Assembly (NCBI RefSeq): GCF_040655075.1
Contig: NZ_JBFAJC010000001.1
Location: 372,001 to 436,000, forward strand
DNA length: 64,000 nucleotides
From: Actinoallomurus sp040655075
Lineage (GTDB): Bacteria; Actinomycetota; Actinomycetes; Streptosporangiales; Streptosporangiaceae
Direction of reading: 5' to 3'
The position numbers and the translations under genes were made by a program. Shown here one piece after another: positions 1 to 8,110 of this stretch; the first letter of the stretch is position 1; each line of letters begins with the position of its first letter. The notes under the pieces are model-generated. The model was not told the origin of the DNA, did not search any database, and was given only the letters and a program-made list of their open reading frames with translations.

Positions 1-624
1 GAGCCGGCGGTCTACGCCCTCGAGGGCTCGATCGCCATCACCGGCGCACTCGTCCAGTGGTTCCGGGACGGCCTCGGGCTGATCGCCAGCGCGCCGGAGA
101 TCGAGACGCTGGCCCGCACCGTCGAGGACAACGGCGGCTGCTACATCGTGCCCGCCTTCTCCGGACTGTTCGCGCCGTACTGGCGCAGCGAGGCGCGCGG
201 CATCATCGTCGGCCTGACCTCCTACATCACCAAGGGGCACCTGGCCCGCGCGGTCCTGGAGGCGACCGGCTGGCAGACCCGGGAGGTCGTCGACGCGATG
301 AACGCCGACTCCGGGCTGGCGCTCAAGGCCCTGAAGGTGGACGGCGGCATGACCGCCGACAACCTGCTCATGCAGTTCATCGCGGACGTACTAGACGTCC
401 CGGTCATCCGTCCCATGGCGGCCGAGACGGTGTCCCTCGGCGCCGCGTACGCCGCCGGGCTCGCCGTCGGCTACTGGGCCGACCTGGAGGGTCTGCGCCG
501 CAACTGGCACCGGGCCGCGCAGTGGCTGCCGAGCATGGACGCAGGCCGCCGGGAGACCGAGTACGACTACTGGCGGCGGGCCGTCGAGCGCACCTTCGAC
601 TGGATCAAGCCCGGCAACAAGTGA
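1..624 (+). CDS. glpK: Glycerol kinase, C-terminal part (5' end outside window)
   Basis: FGGY-family sugar kinase that phosphorylates glycerol to sn-glycerol 3-phosphate in the cytosol. The reading frame is open from base 1 and ends at TGA 622-624, giving the last 207 residues of a protein normally about 500 long. Family hallmarks visible are the ALEGSI block, the PAFSGLFAPYW stretch that contributes to the substrate cleft, and the DGGMTADNLLMQ nucleotide-binding segment. The end (YWRRAVERTFDW) is typical of actinobacterial GlpK. The next gene lies on the opposite strand 12 bases away, so transcription converges here. Assignment to glycerol kinase rather than another FGGY kinase rests on these motifs. 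Confidence 0.93.
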   Translation, partial: EPAVYALEGSIAITGALVQWFRDGLGLIASAPEIETLARTVEDNGGCYIVPAFSGLFAPYWRSEARGIIVGLTSYITKGHLARAVLEATGWQTREVVDAMNADSGLALKALKVDGGMTADNLLMQFIADVLDVPVIRPMAAETVSLGAAYAAGLAVGYWADLEGLRRNWHRAAQWLPSMDAGRRETEYDYWRRAVERTFDWIKPGNK

Positions 625-636
625 CCCGGCGGGCGC

Positions 637-1317
637 TCAGTACCAATGGTGGGCCTGCCACCAGGACCACGCCTGGCAGGGGTCGCCGTAGCGGGAACCG
701 ATGTAGCTCAGGCCCCAGGTGATCTGGGTGATCGAGTTGGTCCGCCAGTCGGACGCGACCGAGGACATCTTCGAGCCGGGCAGCGCCTGGGCGATGCCGT
801 ACGCGCCGCTGCCGGGGTTCTCGGCGTGCTCGTTCCAGCCGCTCTCGTGGTTCCACATGGTCAGCAGCGACGGCCAGCAGCGGCCCCAGCCCTTCAGGGC
901 GTTCATCTGCTTGGCGTACTTCTGGTTGTCCGAGGCGCTGGGGTCGTGGCTCATCTTCCGCTTGAACGCCTCCCACTCCCGGCGCTTCCGCTCGGCCGCC
1001 GCGCGCTTCTTCGCGTCGCGCTCGGCGGCGAGCTCGGCCTGGTAGGCGCGTTCCTTCGCGGTGGCCTGGGCCCTGGCCATCATCGGGTCCATCGTGTAGC
1101 CGCCCAGCTCCCGGGCGAGCTCGTTCGTGGACACGTCCGCCGCGGCGCCGGCGGGCGGCTTGGCCCCCTTGCCGAAGTCGATGTTGGCGACGACGACGAC
1201 CGCGACGACGACGACGAGGGTCAGGATCGCTCCCGTGCTGCCGGCCGTACGTCGCAGGATCCGCAGGGCACGCGAACGCGTCGGCCGCTTGGGGGTGGGG
1301 GACTTCCGGCGGGACAT
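637..1317 (-). CDS. Membrane-anchored lytic transglycosylase-like protein
   Basis: 226 residues. A basic N-terminus (about 1-25) precedes one strongly hydrophobic, valine-rich helix (about 28-45), which is a signal anchor or uncleaved signal peptide. A lysine/arginine/alanine-rich segment (about 85-125) likely forms a coiled coil. The C-terminal third matches a compact SLT-like lysozyme fold: HESGW supplies the candidate catalytic Glu, followed by GAYGIAQ and the final TWGLSYIGSRYG...W block. Such proteins cleave peptidoglycan glycan strands outside the membrane. The gene is monocistronic and converges on glpK. The upstream gap 1318-1440 holds a GTGACC-GG-GGTCAC palindrome at 1398-1411 that could be a regulator site. 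Confidence 0.85.
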   Translation of the reverse strand: MSRRKSPTPKRPTRSRALRILRRTAGSTGAILTLVVVVAVVVVANIDFGKGAKPPAGAAADVSTNELARELGGYTMDPMMARAQATAKERAYQAELAAERDAKKRAAAERKRREWEAFKRKMSHDPSASDNQKYAKQMNALKGWGRCWPSLLTMWNHESGWNEHAENPGSGAYGIAQALPGSKMSSVASDWRTNSITQITWGLSYIGSRYGDPCQAWSWWQAHHWY

Positions 1318-1440
1318 GGCTCCCAGCTTGCACCAGTCGCGACGTAGGTGACGCCATTTGTGCCGATATTCGGTTGTGACATCTGTGACGCGATCAGGTG
1401 ACCGGGGTCACACGCGGGTCGGCAGCGTCCCCGGACATCT

Positions 1441-2412
1441 TCAGGTCACCGGGGAGGCCGCGAGCTCCGCGCGGGTCGGCGGGTCGGCGCCCCGGCGACC
1501 GCACGTGATGGCCGACGCCCGGGCCGCCTCCGCGCACACCTCGCTGATCACCGAGGCCGGGGCGGAGCGGAGCGCCGGGCGGCGGTCGGCCCCGAGCAGC
1601 CCGCGCTCGTACAGGCCGGCGAGGACGGTGCTCATGTAGGAGTCGCCGGCGCCGACGGTGTCGACGACCTCCACGGGGTACGCCGGCAGGTGGAGCGGCG
1701 GGAGGTTGGGTGCGGTGACCAGCGCGCCCTCCGCCCCGAGCGTCACGATCACCACGCTGACGCCCGGCGTTCCCTCGACCAGGTCGGCGGCGAAGCGCCG
1801 GGGGCTGACGCCGGGCCGCAGCCACTCCAGGTCGGCGTCGCTGATCTTGACGATGTCCGCCGTACGCAGGAGCGACTCGATGCGCGAACGTGCGTCCGGC
1901 AGACGCTCCATGACGTCCGGGCGGCAGTTCGGGTCGTAGCTGACCGTCGCCGTCTCCCGGGCCTGGCGGGCGAGGTCGGCGAGCATCTCGGCGCCCGGTG
2001 GCAGCACCATGGCGAGCGAGCCGACGTGGAGGGCGGCGACGTCGCCGAGCGCCACGCGGGCCAGTTCCCCCGCGGTCCACTGCCAGTCGGCGGTCCCCGC
2101 GAGGCGCAGATCGTACGACGGCGCCCCGTTCTCCTCGTGGTGGACGAACGCCACCGAGGACGGCTCCGCGGCGGGCACGACCGCGCCCGTGTCGACCCCG
2201 TTCCGTACGAGGTGGGCCCGGAGCGTCCGGCCGAACGGATCCTCGCCGATACGCGCGATCATCCGGGTCGAAACGCCGAGCCGGGCCAGCCCGACGGCCA
2301 CGTTGGCCGGGCTGCCGCCGGGCAGCGCCAGGTACGGGCCGCCGGGCTCGGCGGCGACGAGATCGATGATCGCTTCACCGGCGACCGCGACGACACGGGC
2401 GTCAGGGATCAC
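1441..2412 (-). CDS. PfkB-family sugar kinase, probable fructokinase
   Basis: 323 residues, the usual size for ribokinase/PfkB enzymes. It has the N-terminal substrate motif GGSPANVAVGLARLG, a central SYDPNCRP block and the C-terminal signature DTVGAGDSYMS, whose Asp is the catalytic base and whose GAGD forms the anion hole. Such enzymes phosphorylate an imported sugar with ATP. It lies 33 bases downstream of the ABC ATPase gene on the same strand, so it is probably the last gene of the sugar uptake operon (binding protein, permease, ATPase, kinase). This order resembles frcBCAK-type fructose operons, hence the fructokinase suggestion; the actual sugar is inferred. Confidence 0.88.
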   Translation of the reverse strand: MIPDARVVAVAGEAIIDLVAAEPGGPYLALPGGSPANVAVGLARLGVSTRMIARIGEDPFGRTLRAHLVRNGVDTGAVVPAAEPSSVAFVHHEENGAPSYDLRLAGTADWQWTAGELARVALGDVAALHVGSLAMVLPPGAEMLADLARQARETATVSYDPNCRPDVMERLPDARSRIESLLRTADIVKISDADLEWLRPGVSPRRFAADLVEGTPGVSVVIVTLGAEGALVTAPNLPPLHLPAYPVEVVDTVGAGDSYMSTVLAGLYERGLLGADRRPALRSAPASVISEVCAEAARASAITCGRRGADPPTRAELAASPVT

Positions 2413-2445
2413 ACCACTCTCCTTGGTCGGGGCCGCGGGGCGCGG

Positions 2446-3258
2446 TCAGGACGCTCCGTTGCCGTTCGAGGCGACGCCGAGGTTGCCCGGTGCCGCTCCT
2501 GTCATGATCGCAACTGTCTCGGCCATGTCGACCTCGCCAGGGCGTACGACGGCCACCCGCCGACCCAGGCGCTGGATGTGGATCCGGTCGGCGACGTCGA
2601 AGACGGCGGGCATGTCGTGGCTGATGAGGATGACGGGCAGGCCCTGGTCGCGAACCTGCCGGATCAGCTCCAGCACCATGCCCGACTCCTTGACGCCGAG
2701 CGCCGCGGTCGGCTCGTCCATGATGACGACGTGCCGGGCGAACGCCGCGCTGCGCGCGACGGCGACGCCCTGGCGCTGGCCGCCGGACAGCGTCTCCACG
2801 GCCTGTTTGATGGACTTGATCCCGATCTTGAGGTCCTGCATGTGGCCACTGGCCTCGGTCTGCATCCTCTTGTGATCCAGCATGCGGAACACCGAGCCGA
2901 GGACGCCTTTGCGGCGCACCTCCCGCCCGAGGAACATGTTGCTCGCGATGTCGAGGGCCGGGGCCACCGCCAGGTCCTGGTAGACCGTCTCGATCCCCGC
3001 CCGGCGGGCGTCCGCCGGGCTGTGGAACCGCACCGGCTTGCCGTCCAGCAGGATCCGTCCCTCGTCCGGGATGATCGCGCCGGACAGCGCCTTGATCAGA
3101 GTGGACTTCCCGGCGCCGTTGTCGCCGATCACGGCGAGGATCTCGCCGGGCAGCAGTTCGAAGTCGGCGCCGGACAGGGCCGTGACGTGGCCGTACCGCT
3201 TGATCAGACCCTGCGCCTCGAACACCGGGCGCACCTCGGTCCCTTCCGCCTGAGTCAT
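2446..3258 (-). CDS. Sugar ABC transporter ATP-binding protein (FrcA-like)
   Basis: 270 residues with a single nucleotide-binding domain, the short FrcA type rather than the two-domain RbsA type. Walker A is GDNGAGKST (about residue 38), the Q-loop is VYQDL, the signature is LSGGQRQGVAVARS, Walker B is VVIMDEPTAAL, and the switch His is in ISHDM. The ATG at 3258 overlaps the permease stop by four bases (ATGA), which fixes the start and indicates translational coupling; the frame is open further upstream but that part is low-complexity and inside the permease gene. It energises uptake through the permease encoded immediately upstream. Confidence 0.93.
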   Translation of the reverse strand: MTQAEGTEVRPVFEAQGLIKRYGHVTALSGADFELLPGEILAVIGDNGAGKSTLIKALSGAIIPDEGRILLDGKPVRFHSPADARRAGIETVYQDLAVAPALDIASNMFLGREVRRKGVLGSVFRMLDHKRMQTEASGHMQDLKIGIKSIKQAVETLSGGQRQGVAVARSAAFARHVVIMDEPTAALGVKESGMVLELIRQVRDQGLPVILISHDMPAVFDVADRIHIQRLGRRVAVVRPGEVDMAETVAIMTGAAPGNLGVASNGNGAS

Positions 3259-4265
3259 GCCCGTCCCTTCCTTCGGGCCAGCTGGTCCACGCTCACCGCG
3301 ACGATGACCAGGATGCCGGTGATGAGGACCTGGTAGATGGACGGAACGCCGGTCAGCTGCAGGCCGTTGCGGATCACGCCGACGATCAGCGCGCCGCACA
3401 GGGCGCCGACGATGCTTCCCCGCCCGCCGAAGAGGCTGATCCCGCCCAGCACCACCGCGGTGATGCTGTCGAGGTTGTCGGTCTGCCCGGCCTGCGGGTC
3501 GCCGACCGACGTACGGCCGACCAGCAGCAGCGCGGCGATGCCGTAGACGGCCCCGGCGACCGTGTAGACGGTGAGCAGCAGGCGGCGGTCCGGGATGCCG
3601 GTGAGGCGGGCGGCCTCGCGGTTGTCACCGACCGCGTAGACGTGCCGGCCGGCGCCGGTCTGCCGCAGGACGTACCAGGCCACCGCGAACAGCACCAGCA
3701 TCAGCACCGAGCCGTACGTGACGTCGGTGTTGTACATCGGGAACGTCTCGCCCAGGAAGGTCAGCGACTTCGGCAGGCCGGTGACCGTCTGGTCCTTCGA
3801 GTAGACGTGGGTCAGGGCGAAGGCGATGTTCCAGGTGCCCAGGGTCACGATGAACGGCGGCAGCTTCGCCATCGTCACCAGTGCGCCGTTGAGGGCGCCG
3901 AACGCCGTGCACACGGCGATGCCGATGAGGATCGCCAGGATGCCGGGCACCCCGCTGCTGACGGCCAGCTTGGTCATGAAGATCGACCCGAGCGCCATCA
4001 CCGCCCCGTTGGACAGGTCGATGCCGGCGGTCAGGATGACGAGCGTCTGGCCGACGGCGAGCGCCCCGACGACCATGACCTGCTGCACGATCAGCGACAG
4101 GTTGGCGCCGGTGAGGAACCGGTCGGTGCGGACGGTGAAGTAGACGCAGGCCAGCAGGAGCGCGAGGAGCGGCCCCACGGCCGGGAGGGTCAGGAAGTGG
4201 GAGGTGCGGGACAGCAGGCTCTGCTGCTGCCCCTCGGTGCGATCGGTAGCGGTCGCAGTCGACAT
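3255..4265 (-). CDS. Sugar ABC transporter permease (RbsC/FrcC type)
   Basis: 336 residues, a BPD_transp_2-type integral membrane protein with about eight to ten hydrophobic helices. The family motif region around VILTAGIDLSNGAVMALGS and the EAARLTGIP coupling helix, which contacts the ATPase, are both visible, as is the conserved LGGISLFGGRGSIVGALCGALI block near the C-terminus. It forms the membrane channel for a monosaccharide. It starts four bases after the binding-protein stop and overlaps the ATPase start, so the three transport genes form one tight operon. Confidence 0.94.
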   Translation of the reverse strand: MSTATATDRTEGQQQSLLSRTSHFLTLPAVGPLLALLLACVYFTVRTDRFLTGANLSLIVQQVMVVGALAVGQTLVILTAGIDLSNGAVMALGSIFMTKLAVSSGVPGILAILIGIAVCTAFGALNGALVTMAKLPPFIVTLGTWNIAFALTHVYSKDQTVTGLPKSLTFLGETFPMYNTDVTYGSVLMLVLFAVAWYVLRQTGAGRHVYAVGDNREAARLTGIPDRRLLLTVYTVAGAVYGIAALLLVGRTSVGDPQAGQTDNLDSITAVVLGGISLFGGRGSIVGALCGALIVGVIRNGLQLTGVPSIYQVLITGILVIVAVSVDQLARRKGRA

Positions 4266-4269
4266 TCGC

Positions 4270-5286
4270 TCAGCCCCAGCAGTTCGCGAGGCCGAACTGG
4301 ACGTCCTTGGAGTCCACGCCCGCCTGCGCCTTGTTCGTGATCAGGTTGACGCCGGTGTCGGTGTAGCCGCTGGCCTTCTTGCCGCCCTTGGCGAAGTCGA
4401 CCACCGCGTCGACGCCCTGCGAGGCCATCTTCAGCGGGTACTGCTGGGAGGTGGCCGCGATCTGACCGGACTGCACGGCCTTGACGCCGGTGCATCCGCC
4501 GTCGACCGACACGATCATGACGTTCTTCTCCTTGCCGGCCGACTTCAGGGCGGTGTACGCGCCCAGCGCCGCCGGCTCGTTGATCGTGTAGACCAGGTTG
4601 ATGTCGGGGGACTTCTGCAGGCAGTTCTCCATCGCGGTCTGGCCCTTGGCCTGGTCGCCCTGGGTGTCCTGCTGGCAGACGACGCTCGGGTCGCCCTGCT
4701 TGATGCCGAAGCCCTGCAGGAAGCCGTTGTGGCGCAGCACGCCGACGGTGATACCCGGCGCCAGGTCCAGCATGGCGATCTTCGCGGGCTTGCTGCCGAA
4801 GGAGGTCTTGGCGTACTTGCCGATCAGGATGCCGGCGTTGAGGTTGTTGGTGGCGAACAGCGCGTCGACGGCGCTCTGCGGGTCCGGCGGCGTGTCCAGC
4901 GCGATGACCTCGATGCCCTTGGCCTTCGCCTTCTCCAGGCTGGGCACGATGGCCTTGGTGTCGCTCGGGGTGATGAGGATGCCCTTGACGCCCGCCGCGA
5001 TCATGTTCTCGACCGCCGTGACCTGGCTGGCGTTGTCACCGTCGAACTTGCCGGCCGCGGTCATCAGCTTGACGCCCTTGGCCTGGGCCTCTTTCTGCGC
5101 GCCCTCCTTCATCTTGACGAAGAAGGGGTTGGTGTCGGTCTTGGTGATGAGGCCGACGGTGGTCTCACCGCCGGAGCTCGAACCCTTCGCGCCCTTGCCG
5201 CAACCGGCCGCCACGAGGGACAGGGCCGCGATGGCGACGACCACGCCGGTGCGGCGACGGCTCGATGTCCAGATGTCGCGCTTCAT
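4270..5286 (-). CDS. Sugar ABC transporter substrate-binding lipoprotein (FrcB-like)
   Basis: 338 residues, a periplasmic-binding-protein type I fold (Peripla_BP_4). A lipoprotein signal peptide ends in a lipobox (LVAAGC) at about residue 27. The DTNPFF and ITPSDT segments, the ALDTPPD loop and the SVDGG block are standard for ribose/fructose/xylose binders. The start at ATG 5286 is preceded by GGAGGAA at a good distance; an upstream extension would run through the operator and was rejected. It is the first gene of the operon and probably the most highly expressed. A near-identical paralogue is encoded at 6943-7947. Confidence 0.94.
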   Translation of the reverse strand: MKRDIWTSSRRRTGVVVAIAALSLVAAGCGKGAKGSSSGGETTVGLITKTDTNPFFVKMKEGAQKEAQAKGVKLMTAAGKFDGDNASQVTAVENMIAAGVKGILITPSDTKAIVPSLEKAKAKGIEVIALDTPPDPQSAVDALFATNNLNAGILIGKYAKTSFGSKPAKIAMLDLAPGITVGVLRHNGFLQGFGIKQGDPSVVCQQDTQGDQAKGQTAMENCLQKSPDINLVYTINEPAALGAYTALKSAGKEKNVMIVSVDGGCTGVKAVQSGQIAATSQQYPLKMASQGVDAVVDFAKGGKKASGYTDTGVNLITNKAQAGVDSKDVQFGLANCWG

Positions 5287-5351
5287 CTTGATTCCTCCAA
5301 CCACGCCGTGGACCGGGCCGCGGCAGGTGACTACTGTTGCCACGAGGTTTC

Positions 5352-5376
5352 GGAAACGTTTCCCGGAAACGTTTCC
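5352..5376. promoter_or_regulatory. Double LacI-type operator
   Basis: Two perfect 12-bp palindromes, GGAAACGTTTCC at 5352-5363 and again at 5365-5376, separated by one base. The form matches LacI/GalR-family operators with a central CG. They sit between the binding-protein gene (reading left) and the LacI regulator gene (reading right), so the regulator at 5457 most likely represses the uptake operon and possibly itself. The 13-bp centre spacing would place two dimers on overlapping, rotated faces of the helix. Confidence 0.88.
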
Positions 5377-5456
5377 AGGAATGTAAGACCTGGGCGTACG
5401 GTCTGTCCAGAGCTCCGGCACAATCAGCCGGAGATCGCTATGGGGCGGAGGACGGG

Positions 5457-6503
5457 GTGGCGGAGATTCCGGGTGATGAGCCGCGACGCGGCAAAGTGAC
5501 CATGCGCGACGTCGCGCAGCGGGCGGGCGTCGGGCTCGCGACCGTCTCACGGGTGATCAACGGTAAGCCCGGAGTGGCGGCCGACCTCATCGAGCGGGTC
5601 AACGAGGCGGCCCACGCCCTCGGCTACCGGCACGACGTCACCGCCAGCAGCCTGCGACGGGCCGACCGCCGGACCGCGACGATCGCGCTGGTCCTCGAGG
5701 ACGTCGCCAACCCGTTCTCCTCGGCCCTGCACCGCGCCGTCGAGGACGCCGCCCGCGCCGAGAACATCCTCGTCCTGACCGGGAGCAGCGACGAGCACCC
5801 CGAACGCGAGCACGAGCTCATCGACAACTTCACCCTCCGCCGGGTCGACGGCCTGATCGTCGTCCCCACGGGCGGCACCGACGGTCAGCTGGCCACCGTC
5901 CGCCGCCAGGGCACGCCGATCGTCTGCGTCGACCGGCTCGTCGAACTCGACCGCGTCGACACCGTCACCGTCGACAACCGGGAGGGCACCCGCGCCGCCG
6001 TCCGGCGCCTGCTCGACCTCGGCCACCGCCGGATCGCGTACCTGGGGGACATGCGGTCGATCTGGACCGCGCGGGAGCGGTACGAGGGCTATCTGGAGGC
6101 GCACTCCGGCGTCGGGCGGCCGGTCGACGAACGGCTGGTCCGCCTCGACATCCGCAGCGCCGACGCCGCCGAGCACGCGATCGGCGAGATCCTCACGACG
6201 GTCGACGACCCGCCCACGGCGGTCTTCGCCGCCCAGAACCTCCTGACCATCGGCACCTTCCGGGCGCTGGAGCGCTTGGGTCTGCACGGTCGGGTCGCGC
6301 TCATCGGCTTCGACGACTTCCCCCTGGCGGACATGCTGCGCCCCGGGGTGTCGGTCGTCTCCCAGGACCCCACCGAGATCGGCCTCATGGCCGCCCGGCT
6401 CCTGCTGGGCCGGATCAACGGCGGCGATCACCGGCACGCGCGGCACGCCGTCGTCCCGACCGGCTATATCGCCCGCGGCTCAGGCGAGATTCCGCCGCCC
6501 TGA
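5457..6503 (+). CDS. LacI-family transcriptional regulator
   Basis: 348 residues. The N-terminal helix-turn-helix (MRDVAQRAGVGLATVSRVING, about residues 16-36) is followed by the hinge helix (SLRRADRRT) and a sugar-binding core of the PBP type I fold ending in the usual GFDDFPLADMLRPGVSVV and RGS segments. GTG 5457 is chosen as the start because GGAGG lies five bases upstream and the length fits the family; ATG 5502 would leave almost nothing before the HTH. It is divergent from the sugar ABC operon with the double operator between them, so it is the likely sugar-responsive repressor of that operon. Confidence 0.93.
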   Translation: MAEIPGDEPRRGKVTMRDVAQRAGVGLATVSRVINGKPGVAADLIERVNEAAHALGYRHDVTASSLRRADRRTATIALVLEDVANPFSSALHRAVEDAARAENILVLTGSSDEHPEREHELIDNFTLRRVDGLIVVPTGGTDGQLATVRRQGTPIVCVDRLVELDRVDTVTVDNREGTRAAVRRLLDLGHRRIAYLGDMRSIWTARERYEGYLEAHSGVGRPVDERLVRLDIRSADAAEHAIGEILTTVDDPPTAVFAAQNLLTIGTFRALERLGLHGRVALIGFDDFPLADMLRPGVSVVSQDPTEIGLMAARLLLGRINGGDHRHARHAVVPTGYIARGSGEIPPP

Positions 6504-6520
6504 CGAGAGGACACCCCACC

Positions 6521-6814
6521 GTGAACAAGACCCTGCTCGCAGAGTTCACCGCCCGCGAGGGAGCGGAGGGCGAGGTCGCCCGCCTGCTGCTGGACTACGC
6601 CCGGAAGGTGCGCGAGGAAGAGGGCAACGTCGCCTTCGACGTCTACACCAAGGCGTCCGACCCGCGCGCCTACTGGATCTTCGAGGTGTACCGGGACGAG
6701 GACGCCTTCCAGGCGCACCTGAAGGCCCCGTACGGTGGCCCGTTCAACGCCGCGCTCGCCCCGCTGATCGAGGAGGACGCCTCGGTGCTGACCTTCCTCG
6801 ATCCGGTGACCTGA
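6521..6814 (+). CDS. ABM-domain protein, putative quinol monooxygenase
   Basis: 97 residues with a single antibiotic-biosynthesis-monooxygenase (dimeric alpha-beta barrel) fold. The pattern is an opening beta strand (LLAEFTAREG), a helix with RKVREEEGNVAFDVY, and the strand YWIFEVYRDEDAFQAHLKAP. Members include YgiN-like quinol oxygenases and small stress proteins; no metal or cofactor site is present. It starts with GTG 6521, 17 bases after the LacI-regulator stop, so the two are likely co-transcribed. The substrate cannot be read from the sequence. Confidence 0.85.
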   Translation: MNKTLLAEFTAREGAEGEVARLLLDYARKVREEEGNVAFDVYTKASDPRAYWIFEVYRDEDAFQAHLKAPYGGPFNAALAPLIEEDASVLTFLDPVT

Positions 6815-6882
6815 CACCGGCCGGTCCGCCCGCGGCCCCGGCCCCTTCGGCGCCTGGGCCTGCACGGCCGGAGCCGCTCCGG

Positions 6883-6943
6883 TGTTGATCTACAACGTAA
6901 AGGCGTCGGCTCGATTCAGCGCGCCTCACCGGAAGTCGCGGCT
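6883..6943. repeat. Block shared with the dnaE2 3' end (first copy)
   Basis: 6883-6904 matches 26312-26333 at 20 of 22 positions (TGTTGATCTACA, two variable bases, GTAAAGGC), and 6926-6943 matches 26348-26365 at 17 of 18. The second part is the terminal codons of dnaE2 (SRDFR and stop), yet here it sits directly after the stop of a sugar-binding-protein gene in a non-coding context. It looks like a relic of recombination between the two loci. Confidence 0.7.
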
Positions 6944-7947
6944 CAGCCCCAGCAGTGGGCGAGGCCGAACCGGACGTCCTTGGAGTCCACGCCGGGCTGC
7001 GGCTTGTTGGTGATCAGGTTGACGCCGGTGTCGGTGTAGCCGCCGGCCTTCTTGCCGCCCTTGGCGAAGTCGACGATCGCGTCGACGCCTTTGGCGGCCA
7101 TCTTCCGCGGATACTGCTGTGAGGTCGCGGCGATCTGGCCGGCCTGCACGGCCTTGACGCCGGTGCATCCACCGTCGATGGACACGATCACGACGTTCTT
7201 CTCCTTGCCGGCGGCCTTGAGCGCGGTGTACGCGCCGAGCGCGACCGGTTCGTTGACCGTGTAGACGAGGTTGATGCCGGGGGACTTCCGCAGGCAGTTC
7301 TGCATCGCCATCCGCCCACCGGCAGCGTCGCTCAGGGTGTTCTGCCGGCACGCGATCCTCGGGTCGCCCTGCTTGATCCCGAAGCCCTGCAGGAAGCCGT
7401 TGTGCCGCAGTGTCCCGACGGTGGAGCCGCGTGTCGAGTCCAGCATGGCGATCTTCGCGGACCTGCTGCCGAAGGAGGTCTTGGCGTACTTGCCGATCAG
7501 GATGCCGGCGTTGAGGTTGTTGGTGGCGAACAGCGCGTCGACGGCGCTCTGCGGGTCCGGCGGCGTGTCCAGGGCGATGACCTCGATGCCCTTCGCCCGC
7601 GCCTTCCTGAGGCTGGGCACGATGGCCCTGGTGTCGCTCGGGGTGATGAGGATGCCCTTGACCCCAGTCGCGATCATGTTCTCGACCGCCGCGACCTGGC
7701 TCGGGTTGTCGCCGACGAACTGGCCGGCGGCCGTCATCAGCTTGACGCCCTTGGCCCGGGCCTCCTTCTGGGCCCCCTCCTTCATCTTGACGAAGAAGGG
7801 GTTGGTGTCGGTCTTGGTGATGAGGCCGACGGTGATCTCATCGTCGGTGCCGGAGTCCTTGCCACAGCCGGCCGCCACCAGGGACAGGGCCGCGATGGCG
7901 ACGATCGCGCCGGTACGGCGGTCCGCCGCTGGGATGTCATGCTTCAT
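6943..7947 (-). CDS. Orphan paralogue of the sugar-binding lipoprotein
   Basis: 334 residues, about 85% identical by eye to the binding protein at 4270-5286, with the same lipobox (LVAAGC), DTNPFF, ITPSDT, ALDTPPD and DGGCTG segments. No permease or ATPase gene follows it. Differences cluster in a few stretches (the segment after KIAMLD and the one after QGDP), and many are changes to arginine. It may feed the same permease with a different sugar or affinity, or be a decaying duplicate; the frame is intact and the signal peptide is kept. The LacI double palindrome is not present upstream, so its control differs. Confidence 0.92.
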   Translation of the reverse strand: MKHDIPAADRRTGAIVAIAALSLVAAGCGKDSGTDDEITVGLITKTDTNPFFVKMKEGAQKEARAKGVKLMTAAGQFVGDNPSQVAAVENMIATGVKGILITPSDTRAIVPSLRKARAKGIEVIALDTPPDPQSAVDALFATNNLNAGILIGKYAKTSFGSRSAKIAMLDSTRGSTVGTLRHNGFLQGFGIKQGDPRIACRQNTLSDAAGGRMAMQNCLRKSPGINLVYTVNEPVALGAYTALKAAGKEKNVVIVSIDGGCTGVKAVQAGQIAATSQQYPRKMAAKGVDAIVDFAKGGKKAGGYTDTGVNLITNKPQPGVDSKDVRFGLAHCWG

Positions 7948-8110
7948 CGCGCTTCCCCCCTAGTACCGATCGTAGGCGTCCCGGGCGGCACCGTCCGACC
8001 GTGGTACTACGCGCCCGTGCATCTTTCCGTCCGCGGTCCGACGGCCCGGACCCATTCCGTCCATAGCGTCGGTCGTCGACGACTCACTGTGCGACGGATG
8101 GAGACCGGAG

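Noticed and set aside
1318..1440. c-di-AMP (ydaO-type) riboswitch before the transglycosylase gene
   Set aside because: Such riboswitches often precede cell-wall hydrolases, but the gap is too short and lacks the conserved core; only a palindrome is visible.
1690..3336. Long rightward frame opposite the kinase and ABC ATPase genes
   Set aside because: It is antisense to two genes with complete catalytic motifs and has no ribosome-binding site or recognisable domain.
6943..7947. Second sugar-binding gene as an assembly duplicate
   Set aside because: About 15% of residues differ and the signal peptide region and flanks are distinct, so it is a genuine paralogue.
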